DNA from: Lithodes maja
Lineage: Eukaryota > Arthropoda > Malacostraca > Decapoda > Lithodidae
Direction: 5' to 3'
DNA: 64,000 nt
NCBI GenBank assembly: GCA_037953745.1
Contig: JBAKBP010000183.1
Coordinates: 62,001-126,000, forward strand
The first letter of the stretch is position 1; the number at the start of each line of letters is the position of its first letter. The translations under genes were made by a program, and so were the position numbers. Below, piece by piece: positions 9,999 to 20,357 of the stretch. The notes beneath the pieces are model-generated. The model searched no databases, was not told where the DNA came from, and saw only the letters and a list, made by a program, of their open reading frames with translations.

Positions 9999-10887
9999 GC
10001 TAGAGTTTCTTTGAATTCATAACAGTTGTGTTCAGAAGAAAACTCCCCGGCGTTGATTTTTATTGTCTAGACTGGCCTGATATCCCCAGTCTATTGTCTA
10101 TGAAGCATCTAAGTCCCTCCATACTGTAGGTGGGGGAGGAAAAAAAAACTAATTACTATAGTGCCGTTTTGCTTCCCTCGCCCCAGTCCAATGTAAGTTG
10201 TATCATACTTGAGGAAAAGACCTACTTTTTTCCCGCCGGCAGAGTGGGAGACATTTTGTTGTCATGAATAATTTCTGGACTCTAAACTTGTTCCAAACTT
10301 TTTTGATTGGGTTCAGTTGAGAGGGCATTTCTAGGAGCCTTCCCTCCTCCACATAGCGTTCAGACTGCAGACGACCGTTCCTTGACTCAAAAGAACACGT
10401 TACGGTTGTCTCCACCCTGACTGTGGGGGTGGGGCTCTTGTTGGTGTCCCAGGTCAGCCCTATCCACTGACGCACTCGTGAGGCAAAAAGGGAGTGACTT
10501 TGACATTACTTCCTGTTACTTAGGGTGTGAACATGTTTCCTCATTTACATACTGTACATGAACGTGCTTTACCTACTAGGTCTTGTCTAACTTGTCATAT
10601 GTCCTAAACAACTCTATCGCTGGGTGTGAAATGACCGTGAGAGGGGTTGGAGTCCAGTTATGTTAAGTCTCGTTTTGACTCTTAGGCGTGACAGATACCT
10701 ATGATCCCTGGACATAATAGTTACTAAGATATAAGTCTTCGGAATGACAAGGAGACATGGAAAGGTGTGGGCAGTTGACTGACCTTGCCATCGACCGACG
10801 GCTGCCGTTCTAGCAACTGATTCCTCGAAAAGTACCTTGGGTAAGCCGGCTGGAATTTAATAGCTGACGGTAAAAAACGTTTTGACT
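9999..10887 (-). pseudogene. DIRS D3 RT / RNase H remnant
   Basis: The minus-strand ORF at 10475-10203 begins RQWIGLTWDT, the counterpart of FQWIGLVEDTASL in D2 (30110-30140), where RT ends and RNase H begins. Upstream sequence to 10887 carries many stops. It has the same strand and order as the gag at 12451-13390, so both belong to one old DIRS copy split by the Tigger-like element. Confidence 0.5.
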
Positions 10888-10889
10888 AC

Positions 10890-12058
10890 AGTGGAGCCCC
10901 CATTTTCGCTACACCGGTCTTCGTTGATTCAATTCTCGCACCACACACCAAATATTCCCAATTTCAATTCTCGCGCCAAAAGCCTCAATTCTCGCATAAA
11001 AATCCCAGCCGAAACCCGAAAAAATAGCAAAAATAACGAAAAACACAACATAAAACTAGGAAACAAACAAAAACAATAATTTTGTTAACATAACGAAAGA
11101 ATCTGCTAGGTGCTTGCCGTTTAGACGAAATCCGAGTGAATCCGAGATCCGATCGTCAAATGCACAAGATGCCGCCATCTTTGTATGACGTCATCACTAA
11201 GCAGACGCTTGCAGTTTAGCTAGTATCTGTGTTGCCAAAACAACCGTTTGCAAGCTTTTTTGTGCCTGAACCCCTTATCTCTCGCGTTTATTATAACCTC
11301 TAGTACATCTAGTGATAGGGATGGTTGGCCTGGTGGTAGCAATGAAGGAATTTCATGCTCAAAACACAGAGCAAAGACCAGTCCATGTCGGACGAAAGCG
11401 ATTGAAATGCCTAGCCTAGACGATGTTAGCCTAGGCTAGGCTAAATATGACAATGATTTATAATAAAATCTGTGTGGTAAGTAATCTTCTCATAATACGT
11501 ATTTATACGTCTTTTCCTCATAATATGTATTTATTGGATGTATTTGGGGCGAAATAGGTACTTGAGGGGTGGCTGGACGAATTTAGAACCTAGGCCTAGG
11601 CTAGGCCTAACATTTTTTGCATGATAGAAACAATGCCCCAATCTACAGTATTTATGGTTAGGACTGTCATTTAGCCATGTCTACATTATTATTTACAATG
11701 CATAAGATTTAGGCCTAGGCTACTTGATGTAGCCTAGACAAAAAACATGTTTTCATAGCCTAACCCTGGGAAAAAGTGCGGTAGCCTAATTGTTTAGATA
11801 TTGGGCCTTTTTTTTCTAGGCCTAGTTATTAAAAACTTATTCTATGGTGTATTATATGATACAGTATAATGCATAAAATTTAATTTGTGTACAATAAAAC
11901 ATGTTTTCATAGGCAAAAAATAGAAAAAGACGCAAATTTTGGCATGAGCACGGAACCGATTGAATTTTCCCCATAAGAACAGTGCCCCGATCTTGGCTGT
12001 TTCAATCCTAGCTCTATTTCTGCGGAACCGATTAGCAGCTAGGATGGGGGCTCCACTG
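10890..12058. mobile_element. Tigger/pogo-like non-autonomous DNA transposon, copy 1
   Basis: Perfect 15-bp terminal inverted repeats (CAGTGGAGCCCCCAT at both ends) with TA on each side (10888-10889 and 12059-12060). CAG-starting ends with a TA duplication are typical of the pogo/Tigger branch of Tc1/mariner. The interior is rich in AGCCTAGGCT-type palindromes and has no transposase ORF. A second, 3'-truncated copy is at 35381-36063. Confidence 0.8.
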
Positions 12059-12060
12059 TA

Positions 12061-12450
12061 CTTCCAAAGAGGAAAATTATTAGGCCGGAGGTGCCCACAA
12101 GTAACCAGAGGTGTCAACATTGGATGTCGGATTGGCATGCCCCACGGCCGATTAGGTTATGCCCAGGCGTCGCTATACGAAACGGCAAGCTCTGGGGAGC
12201 CGGGTATGTGGGATGCGTCGTTCACGTCCGCCGGGGCGTAGCCCGGAGCCTACCGTAGTGGTCTCTGGTGCTTCCCAGGGTGCCTACAACGGGGCCTACT
12301 CCCGGATCCGTATACCTTTGTCAGGTTTTTAGGGAGAGGGAGAGACGAAAGGAATCGAAGAGATGATGTAGGCTCAGAACGGCATCCGCCTGTCCTTGGC
12401 TGCAGTCGTCTCCTATTATCCAATATTAACAGATTCTCTCCCTTTTTCAC
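12061..12450 (-). other. DIRS D3 gag-to-RT interval, not confidently recognised
   Basis: Lies between D3 gag and the Tigger insertion, on the expected path of the RT N-terminus. The minus frame at 12450-12250 is open for 66 codons but shows no RT motif I can name. Probably decayed DIRS coding sequence. Confidence 0.3.
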
Positions 12451-13390
12451 TTATACCGTGTCTGGCCGGGAGTGGTTGAGCATGACTTCTACATCCCTTT
12501 TGGTTTCAGAGTTGATTGTGGATGCTGTTAATACTGGAGAGAAAATTACCCGGTAAACAATATTCTCGGGTAAGCCTTTCACCATACCGAGTCTGAGAAG
12601 TTGTCTAGCCCGGACCGCCTCGAATAAGGCAGTCCGTATGTCCAGGATTGATCTCGCCGGGTGTGGTAGTAGGAGTTGTTGGAATACTCGAACCGCTTCA
12701 CTATCCCTTTTCTCCGTCTGTGGAGGTATTGGCTTGGCTATGGACTGGGCTGTGTCTCTACTGAGTAAAAATGTTAGCAAATTTTCTGTGAGCATTATCT
12801 CGCAACAAGAACTCGCGTTGGAGTTCAATGGGGTCGGGAGTCATAAATGGTTTTGTAAAGTCCTTGAATGATAATTGGGGAGCTATAAGGAACTCAAAAA
12901 TTGACAAGGGAACACCTCCCGGTTGCGTATTTAGCAAGTTAAACTCTAGTTGGCTAGGAGGTGGGATAGTTAGGGAAGGTTGGGACGTTAAGGCAATGGC
13001 AAATTGTTGAGCCTCCTGACCCCATTCTACCCATGGCCCGTGCCCGACCTTCTCCAGGTTTATTTCCTGCTGTTCCGCCGGAAAGGTCGCCAGGATTGTC
13101 GCCAACTCCGGATAACCGTGGACGCCGTAAGGCCAGGAACAGTCAGGACACACTAGGTCCCCTGGGGAAGGTGGGGCAAGTTGGTCTGGTACATACACAA
13201 AATATTGGTAATTTGTAATGATGGGAATGGCCCTAATCTGTACTTTAACAACCTTATCTTGGGCATCTTTTGCTCGCAAGTCATTATACTTATTGATTTC
13301 TATGGCCCACTCCTGCAGTACTGGGACCTCACCTGTGATTGATCTATGCCCCTCCCCTGATGCCGTAGGACCTACTGACCACCTACTGAC
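12451..13390 (-). pseudogene. DIRS D3 gag-like ORF1, C-terminal two thirds
   Basis: Minus strand, two overlapping frames (about 13390-12758 and 12828-12451). Aligns with D2 gag: TGEVPVLQEW with SGEFPVPHEW, VQIRAIP with VHIKAIP, GHGPWVEWG with GTGPWVA, IFEFLIAPQLSF with LFDFLAAPQIIN, and DIRTALFEAVRARQ with DIRTALLEAVRARQ. The N-terminal zinc motif and leader junction are lost where U4-like and LINE sequence begins near 13390. More diverged than D1 and D2 are from each other, so an older insertion or another subfamily. Confidence 0.75.
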
Positions 13391-13394
13391 CACT

Positions 13395-13432
13395 GCTTTG
13401 CGCAGTGGCAGTATCGTAACCAATGAGGTTTA
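13395..13432 (+). ncRNA. U4 snRNA 5'-end sequence (retro-fragment)
   Basis: Positions 13395-13432 match the start of U4 snRNA (GCTTTGCGCAGTGGCAGTAT, then CGTAACCAATGAGGTTTA), including the U6-pairing stem II strand and the start of the kink-turn stem loop. The rest of U4 (Sm site, 3' loops) is not recognisable, so this is not a functional gene. It lies exactly at the junction between D3 gag and the CR1 5' region, preceded by a tandem CCTACTGACCA. Best explained as a template-switch chimera made during LINE reverse transcription. Confidence 0.6.
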
Positions 13433-13756
13433 GTTTTCCGAGTGACGTATCTGCTACTGCTGAAGGCCCAAAACACGGTTAAAGTTTTCAATTTCATCTT
13501 TGCCTAGTACTTGCGACACCTCGGTTGGGTTACCTTCTTAGGAAGGTAATCAAGTCGTACCCCACCTGCTCGTGGTGACCTCGCAAACACCCATTTCTAT
13601 TTATTTTTTCCATTTGTTCTTTTTTCAAGATAGGGTGACACAAACGGGGATGGCGCTACCTGGGTTTATCCCAGGTAGTAGGTAGTAGTTTAATTTTACT
13701 GTAATTTTATTAAGTGTTTTGTATATTTTTAACTGTAGGCTACATAAATATAAACA

Positions 13757-14974
13757 ATGGCCGGCCAAGGCAAACGGAGGCAGAGTTTATTGGGAGATGA
13801 AGAGAGCTATGAATTTGAGGGATTTCTGGCAGAGGGTAATGAAGTGGAGGATCAATTGACTGTGGTGAAGAGACAGATGATGGGTCTGTTAAGATGGAAG
13901 GGAGTTATGGAGAATTGGAGGAGAGATATAGGTGTGAAGGTGGAGTCACTGACAGAAATATGTGGAGCCAGTTCAGTAGCAACTGCAGATGAGCCATTAA
14001 TTGCTAACCTAGATGCTGTGATAAGGAAAGTAGATGAGCTGGAGGCAGAGAACATGGCACTCAAGGAGCAGCTAAAGGAGTATGAGGGCCATTTAAGTGA
14101 GAAAGTAAAGGGAGAAATAAGTGAGGAGAAAAATGAGTGGACAAGGGTGGGGAATGCTAAGGTGGATGCATTGGAAGAAATCATGAAGGAGCAGGTGGAA
14201 GAGAGAGAAAAAGAGAAAAGAGAGTTTGAGAAGAATGTAGTGCAGGTTTTGAAGAGCAAGGAAAAGGTAGTGAGGGAAACAGTAGATAGAGGTAAAAGCA
14301 TAATAATTTTTGGAGACATTGAAGAACATTTAGCAGATATGAGGGAGAGAAGGGGAAGGGATGAGGACAAAGTAAAGAAAATATTGGAGTGTCTAGACGA
14401 AGGCTGTGATTGGGGGAGAGAACTGGACGAAGTAAGACGGCTAGGAAGATATAAAAAGGGTGAGATGAGACCGATAAAAGCAGAGTTTAAATCTAGGTCA
14501 GTGGTTGAAGCATTAACCATTGTAAGCTGGAGGCTAAATAGTTGTACTAGAATGAAACATATTAGGGTGAAAAAGGACTTAAGCATAGAGGAAAGGGAAA
14601 AGGTGAGAGAAGTTCAAGCAAGGGCTGACGATGAAAATCGAAAATTGTCAGATGAGGAGAAAAGGAATTTTTTTTGGAGAGTAAAGGAAGGGAAACTAAA
14701 GAAGTGGTACACTCAGAGTCAGAAAGAACGGAAAATACGAGGAGAAATGAACAAGGAGACAGTGAGTCAGGTAGTGGATCAAACCGAAGACAGAGAGATG
14801 GTGAGGGAGGAGCAGGGGATGGAGACGGTGAGTCAGGTAGTGGATCAGCCCGAGGACGGAGAGATGGTGAGGGAGGGGCGGGTGATTGTGGAGGGGGGGG
14901 GGGGGGGGGAGGAGGAGAATAGAACTAGCAGGGAATGTGGAGGTAGGTCAGGGAGGGGATGGAAGAGGAAGTGA
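13757..14974 (+). CDS. CR1-like LINE ORF1 protein (coiled coil plus RRM-like C-terminus)
   Basis: 405 codons, intact. Residues about 90-180 are heptad-rich and highly charged (ELEAENMALKEQLKEYEG onward), predicting a coiled coil. Residues about 185-320 resemble the LINE ORF1 RRM and C-terminal domain: SIIIFGDIEE, RLGRYKKGEMRPIKAEF, KHIRVKKDLS, LSDEEKRNFFWRVKEGKLKKW. Such proteins coat LINE RNA and act as nucleic-acid chaperones. The C-terminal tail has two near-identical repeats (ETVSQVVDQTEDREMVREEQ-type) and ends in a Gly run coded by a poly-G tract near 14890, which overlaps the start of the ORF2 frame. Family known; host function none. Confidence 0.8.
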   Translation: MAGQGKRRQSLLGDEESYEFEGFLAEGNEVEDQLTVVKRQMMGLLRWKGVMENWRRDIGVKVESLTEICGASSVATADEPLIANLDAVIRKVDELEAENMALKEQLKEYEGHLSEKVKGEISEEKNEWTRVGNAKVDALEEIMKEQVEEREKEKREFEKNVVQVLKSKEKVVRETVDRGKSIIIFGDIEEHLADMRERRGRDEDKVKKILECLDEGCDWGRELDEVRRLGRYKKGEMRPIKAEFKSRSVVEALTIVSWRLNSCTRMKHIRVKKDLSIEEREKVREVQARADDENRKLSDEEKRNFFWRVKEGKLKKWYTQSQKERKIRGEMNKETVSQVVDQTEDREMVREEQGMETVSQVVDQPEDGEMVREGRVIVEGGGGGEEENRTSRECGGRSGRGWKRK

Positions 14975-17451
14975 ACCTGATGGGAGGCAGGGAGGGAAGA
15001 GAAACAAGGAAGAGGATTCCAATATACTGTGCTACTACACTAATATAGATGGAATAAACAGTAAAAAGGTAGAATTGGATGATATATTAAGAAAGGATCA
15101 ACCACAGATAGTCTGTTTGACGGAGACAAAGCTGAACCAGGACTTTGACAGCAATATAGTGTTTAGTGAAGGATATAATATATGGAGATATGATAGAAAG
15201 GGAAAAAGGGGAGGTGGAGTGGCAGTATTAGTTAAGAACCCTATGACAGCAAAGCAAGTGGAGTTAAATAATGACAAGGCAGAAATAATGGCAGTTGAAC
15301 TCAATGATATAGAAGGAAAAAAGCTAGACATAGCAGTAGCTTACATGCCACCAAAGACCAGAGCATGGAGGGAGTTGGAGGAGATGGTAGAGGATATGAT
15401 TCAGTCGTTGAGAAGATTGCTTTTAAGGAAGAATCGATTGATCTTGGTAGGAGATTTCAACTGTAGTGAGGTTGATTGGGAATCGGGAGATGCAGGGCCA
15501 AATCAGAGATCTTGGGGAAGTCGGCTAGTGGAGTTGGTTACGGAAAATGTACTTGCACAACATGTGAAGGAAAATACAAGAATGAGGGGTAATAACGAAC
15601 CTTCTAAACTCGATCTGATTTTTACAAAAGATCCTCACGAAATTAGTGATATAAACTATCTATGTCCTGTTGGTAAAAGTGATCACCTATTACTAAAATG
15701 GAAGTTGACCTCGAGTAATGCCAATAGATTAGACAATAGCTACATAAATGACAGATTAAATTATAGTAAAGCTGATTATGTATCCTTGAAAAGATATTTA
15801 GAGGGAGTAGATTGGGATCTTATTTTGAAGGAACGGGACGTACAAGGTAAATATAGTAGATTCCTCGAAATTTATAGAGTAGGATGTTGTTGATGATGCT
15901 TTTATTTTATACTAGCCCACTGGGCCTAGAACCAATCTGTTTGTCCCAAGATATAAAACTGGAAATTTTGCTAAGCAGAAAGATTGGTTTAATTTGAAAT
16001 GCAAAAGAGCTTTGGGTAGGCGTGATGCAGCTTGGGCTAGATTAAGAAGAAGGAACACTGAGAGTAATCGGAATAAATATAAACAGGAGAAGAATAGATA
16101 TGTTAACATAATTAGGCAAGTTAAAATGAACTATGAGAAGAACATAGTAAATAAATGTGAAAGTGACCCTAGATTATTTTATAAATATATAAACAGTAAG
16201 TTGAAGGTAAAGAAACAAATTACTAAATTAAGAGTTGATGCTAGGACGTATGAAAATGTATCGGACATGTGTGAGGTAATGAATAACAAATTGGGGTCAG
16301 TTTTTACTAGAGAGGAAGGTTTTGACGAACCACAGGCGGGAGTACTGGAGAGTGGTCTTAGTAAGATTGAAATAACTAGAGATGAGCTGTTATCTGCGAT
16401 GAGAGGACTTGAAGTAAGGAAAGCTATGGGACCAGATGAAGTGTCTGCCTGGGTTTTAAAGGAGTGTGCAGAACAATTAGTAGAGCCAGTGAGGGACATA
16501 ATTCAAGCTTCCTTAGATAAAGGACAGGTTCCTGTTGAATGGAAAAGAGCTAATATCATTCCGATATACAAGAATGGAAACCCTGAGGACCCTCTAAACT
16601 ATAGACCAGTTTCACTTACTAGTATTGTATGCAAGATTTGTGAAAAGCTAATTAGGAAGAGATGGATGAAAATGTTGGAGAGAAAGAAGATAATAACCCC
16701 AAAGCAATTTGGATTCAGAGAAGGGACATCTTGTGTTACCAGTTTGCTATGTTATTACAGTAGGGTGATAGATGTACTCCAAGAAAAAGGCGGATGGGTG
16801 GACTGCGTCTACTTAGACCTTTCCAAAGCATTCGATAAGGTACCACATAAGAGATTGTTATCTAAGCTTGAGACGCTAGGATGTGTCAGGGGGAGTTTGC
16901 TGAAATGGATGGAGAGCTATTTAACAGATAGGGAAATGAGGACCAACATTAGAGGAACTTACTCATCGTGGCGGAAAGTTGAGAGTGGTGTGCCGCAGGG
17001 ATCTGTGTTGGCACCTCTCATGTTCCTTATGTACGTGAATGACCTGCCGATAGGCATAAACTCTTACATGTCAATGTTTGCAGATGACGTAAAAATTATG
17101 AGACAAATAACAAATAAAAGTAGTTGTGAGGAGCTGCAAGGGGATTTAGATAAAATATACGAATGGAGCACCAAGTGGAAAATGAAATTTAATATAAGTA
17201 AATGCCATGTGTTAAATATGGGAAGAAGTGTGAATAGACCAAATTGGGAGTACAGGATGGGAGATAATATAATTAGCAAGGCCGAAAAAGAAAAAGATTT
17301 AGGGTTGATTATACAAGATAATTTGTCGCCAGAGAAACATATTAACAAGCTCTTTAGCGGAATGTATGCAATGGCCGGGAATATGAAAGTTGCTCTGAAC
17401 TACTTGGATGAGACCATGGTAGCGAAAATTATGAAGAGTATGATTAGACCA
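14886..17451 (+). pseudogene. CR1-like LINE ORF2 (endonuclease and reverse transcriptase), frameshifted and split
   Basis: 14886-15893 codes an APE-type endonuclease: ILCYYTNIDGI, CLTETKLN (catalytic Glu), LVGDFNCSEVDW, GKSDHLLL (catalytic Asp-His). A frameshift between 15870 and 15990 leads to 15994-17451 with RT: GPDEVSAWVLKE, NYRPVSLTS, YLDLSKAFDKVPH, SGVPQGSVLAPLMFLMYVND, FADDVKIM (catalytic Asp pair). The RTE insertion after MIRP cuts the frame; it resumes at 18388-18816 with MIRPRLEYAAVVWSPHLKK and ends at the stop. Without frameshift and insertion this would be a normal two-domain ORF2; as it stands it cannot be translated whole. Confidence 0.85.
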
Positions 17452-18387
17452 TACTGTATATACTGTTGTTTACTGTATATATGGATGGAGTTATGAAAGA
17501 AATACTATCAAGAGCAGTGGATGTTGGTGTATCGCTGAAAAGGGAGGGAATTGAGTGGAAGCTACCTATACTGCTGTTTGCGGATGATACAGTTCTGATG
17601 AGTGATAATGAATGGGAGTTGCAGGGTCTGGTAAATGAGTTTGGAACAGTGTGCGAAAAACGGAATTTGAAGGTAAATACGGGGAAGAGCAAGGTTATGG
17701 TCTTCGAAAGGGGTGAAGTCACAGAGTGTGAGATGAAGCTGAACGGTCAGGCTATGGAGATCGTCAACTCTTTTAAGTATCTGGGCAGTGTGTTGAGTAA
17801 AGATGGGACTATGGATGAAGAGGTGCGGGAGAGGGTACAACAGGGGAAGAGGGTTGTAGGAACGCTAAAAGCAGTAACAAGAAATAGGGTGGTCAGTATG
17901 GAAGTGAAGAAGTCCTTGCATGACAGTGTGGTAATCCCGACACTGACTTACGGAAGCGAAGCATGGACGTTGGTTGAGAGACTCAGACCAAGAGTGAGAG
18001 CAGTGGAAATGAATTACTTAAGGAGTGCGTGCGGAATTACATGGAGGGATAGACAGACTAATGAGGAAGTAAGGAGGAGGTGTGGTGTGGAGGTAGATGT
18101 GCTGGAAAGTGTGAAAAGGAACAACTTGAGATGGTTCGGCCATATGGAACGTATGGAAAGCGAGAGAATGACTAAGAGGGTGTACGAGAGCGAGGTGGAG
18201 GGACAGAGGGGGAGAGGTAGACCGAATATGAGGTGGAAGGATGGAGTGAGGAACTACATGAATGAAGGCGGTGCTGGTTGGGGGGAGGGGCGTCGACTGA
18301 CTGGGGACAGAGGTGCATGGGGGCGGTTCGTTCGTGGCCACCCCTTCGGGGATCACGGCGTCAGGCAATAGATAGATAGATAGATAG
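17452..18387 (+). mobile_element. 5'-truncated RTE LINE inserted in CR1 ORF2
   Basis: Encodes the C-terminal RT of an RTE-type element from YMDGVMKEILS through FADDTVLMS, FKYLGSVLSKDG, LTYGSEAWTL and NLRWFGHMERM to FGDHGVRQ, followed by (TAGA)n, a typical RTE 3' tail. A 12-bp direct repeat ATGATTAGACCA flanks it (17440-17451 and 18388-18399), proving target-primed insertion into CR1. Nearly identical in protein to the 3' part of the element at 36541-41573. Confidence 0.9.
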
Positions 18388-18816
18388 ATGATTAGACCAA
18401 GATTGGAGTATGCAGCAGTGGTGTGGTCCCCGCATCTAAAGAAGCATATTCACAAGTTAGAAAGAATCCAGAGAGCAGTCACTAGATTGGTTCCAAGTCT
18501 CAGAGAACTGCCATATGAAGGGAGGCTAGACAAATTAAATCTACCGAGTCTAAAAGAGAGGAGAGAGAGGGGAGACATGATAATGATGTACAAATGTGCC
18601 CGGGGGCTGGAGAGGCTGGATAGGGAGGATATATTAATTATGGATACAGGAATAACTAGAGGCCACAGCTACAAAGTAAAAAGACCTACCTGCAAGAACG
18701 ATATCAGGAAGTTTAGCTTCCCCTATAGATGTATTGACAAATGGAATGGGCTGGAGGAGGAGGTGGTAGGGGCAAGGAACATCCATATTTTCAAGAAAAA
18801 ATTGGATAAAAAGTAG
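18388..18816 (+). pseudogene. CR1-like ORF2, C-terminal end after the RTE insertion
   Basis: 142 codons starting in the target-site repeat. LEYAAVVWSPHLKKHIHKLERIQ and RRERGDMIMMYKCARGLERLD are the C-terminal region following the RT thumb in CR1-type ORF2. Matches 58010-58445 closely. Followed by about 70 bp of 3' UTR and the short-repeat tail. Confidence 0.85.
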
Positions 18817-18887
18817 ACTGAGAGACGGGACAACACGAGCTTAGCTCAACTCCTGTAAACTACAATTAGGCAATTAGGTAAATACTA

Positions 18888-20357
18888 AAATGGATCGGTT
18901 AACTAACTGAATGACCCAGTCGTTCATCCCACCCTACCAAGGTGCACCCGCCGGGTGAGATGTCAAAACGTTAACCCCATAAGTTCCTGTCCCCACTTCT
19001 TTGTAAAAGAACGCCGGGGAGGAAAGCCCTTAACAACAGCTAGGTTTTTCCTGTGGTTTGTAAAACCGGGTAGAAAAACTTCATAACATATGTCCGCATG
19101 AACAATGTTAGATGGGTACAGCCAATCCGCCGAGAGTCAAAGGGAGCCTGAAAACAGGCACCAACACAGAGACGCAGTCCTGGAGAGCCACAGACACCTC
19201 ATCGCTGGGGACACAAGCCTGTGTTGAAACCACGCGTGGCCCAACACGGCTCTCGGCCGGGTTTTTTCATGGTGTAACCGAGAAAAAACCCGCCAGAAAG
19301 TAACCCACCCCGTGCAGAAACCATCTGAACGCACATAGGACTCAAGAGAAAGCCAAGCACGACTAGCCTAGGGTCCACACAATAATCCGTGGAATTAGCC
19401 AATACACAACTACACCAGGAAACAAACATAGTCCGTGGAATTAGCCAATACACAACTAAACCCGGATACACATGACACAGTAGGACATATTTATAAAATA
19501 AACAATAACACTTGTACATGTGGCAAAGCTACGAGCGGCTGGCTAGGCCTAAGTAGATGGCATAAGAAATGTTGAAATATAAACAAAAAACACTGGAAAT
19601 ATAACAACAGGAACCACCGCCAACACACCACTGTAGCAAATACTTCCGGCAAAGGGAAGACTGACTCGGGACCCAGAAAAAACTTCACTAAGTGAAGAAA
19701 AATACGCTGGGAACGTCAGTAAGCAACGCTTACCTCATCAGAAAGATAAAAGGCAGCATAATTAACGCGTAATGAAAGCCGCCTGCATCACAAGCTAACT
19801 CAACTGTGAAAAGATCACAAGTCCACAACAGGACCACGAGGGTACATCCGAAATAGATGCCCCAAACACACGACCCAAAATACACTGCACTGCGGGCAAC
19901 CAGCCCAGGACACTCCTGCTACGCATATCCTAACCTTACTCGATACATCCCGGAGTAAACAAATGAGAAAAACTCACTAGGGACGCAGCAAATGCGGAAC
20001 CAGCGGAGCGTGGGGAGACACGTCCGGGCAGGCTGAGCGCAGAGCAGAGAAGGAAGAATGATGCCTGAATCAGCGTCTGGTCAAAGATCCACACAAGTAC
20101 ATCCACGATATGATGGAAAGCTTATTGGATAGTTATTCTTATTTTCTTTTTGTTTTTATTTTTTACGAAGTTTTTTCATAGTGAGAACCCAATTCATAAT
20201 GACTGAAGCCATGAGTGAGGTCGCGTGCGCTCATGATGAAGGCTCCTCAGATTTTAAATGCTCTGCGCGGTAGATTCAAACAACGGCGGATTAGTGTTTG
20301 AAGAGGATGCCTTATGTAATAGGGATGTTCGTCAATGATGGAGGGGCCACTAATAAA
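18888..20357 (-). mobile_element. DIRS D3 leader and left inverted repeat
   Basis: Minus-strand copy of the D5 leader (61795-63275): same palindromes (CACCCGCCGGGTG type, CTTCACTAAGTGAAG at 19683-19697), a splice-donor-like GATGAG|GTAAGC (GT at 19733-19732), and left repeat 20051-20357 ending ATTAGTGGCCCCTCCATC. The last five bases before the flank read TATTT on the minus strand, as in D5 and C. No ORF of significance. Confidence 0.8.

Larger units (their letters stand above)
13433..18887 (+). mobile_element. CR1-like LINE (family A), near full length, broken
   Basis: 5' UTR (about 13433-13756), ORF1, ORF2 with endonuclease and RT, and a 3' end made of ACAATTAGG-type short repeats (18860-18884), a CR1-like feature repeated at 58460-58498. 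ORF2 has one frameshift (near 15870-15990) and an RTE insertion at 17452-18387. The right flank is DIRS D3 leader, the left flank D3 gag, so DIRS sequence between them was lost at or after insertion. Confidence 0.85.

Noticed and set aside
13852..14586. Long minus-strand frame antisense to LINE ORF1 (also 39714-40637 and 43973-44896 opposite RTE)
   Set aside because: Mirror frames of purine-rich LINE coding sequence; composition (Ser/Leu/Thr/Pro-rich) follows from the sense strand and no domain is recognisable.
13757..14974. Host coiled-coil or cytoskeletal gene
   Set aside because: The C-terminal RRM-like block and its position directly before an endonuclease-RT frame identify it as LINE ORF1.
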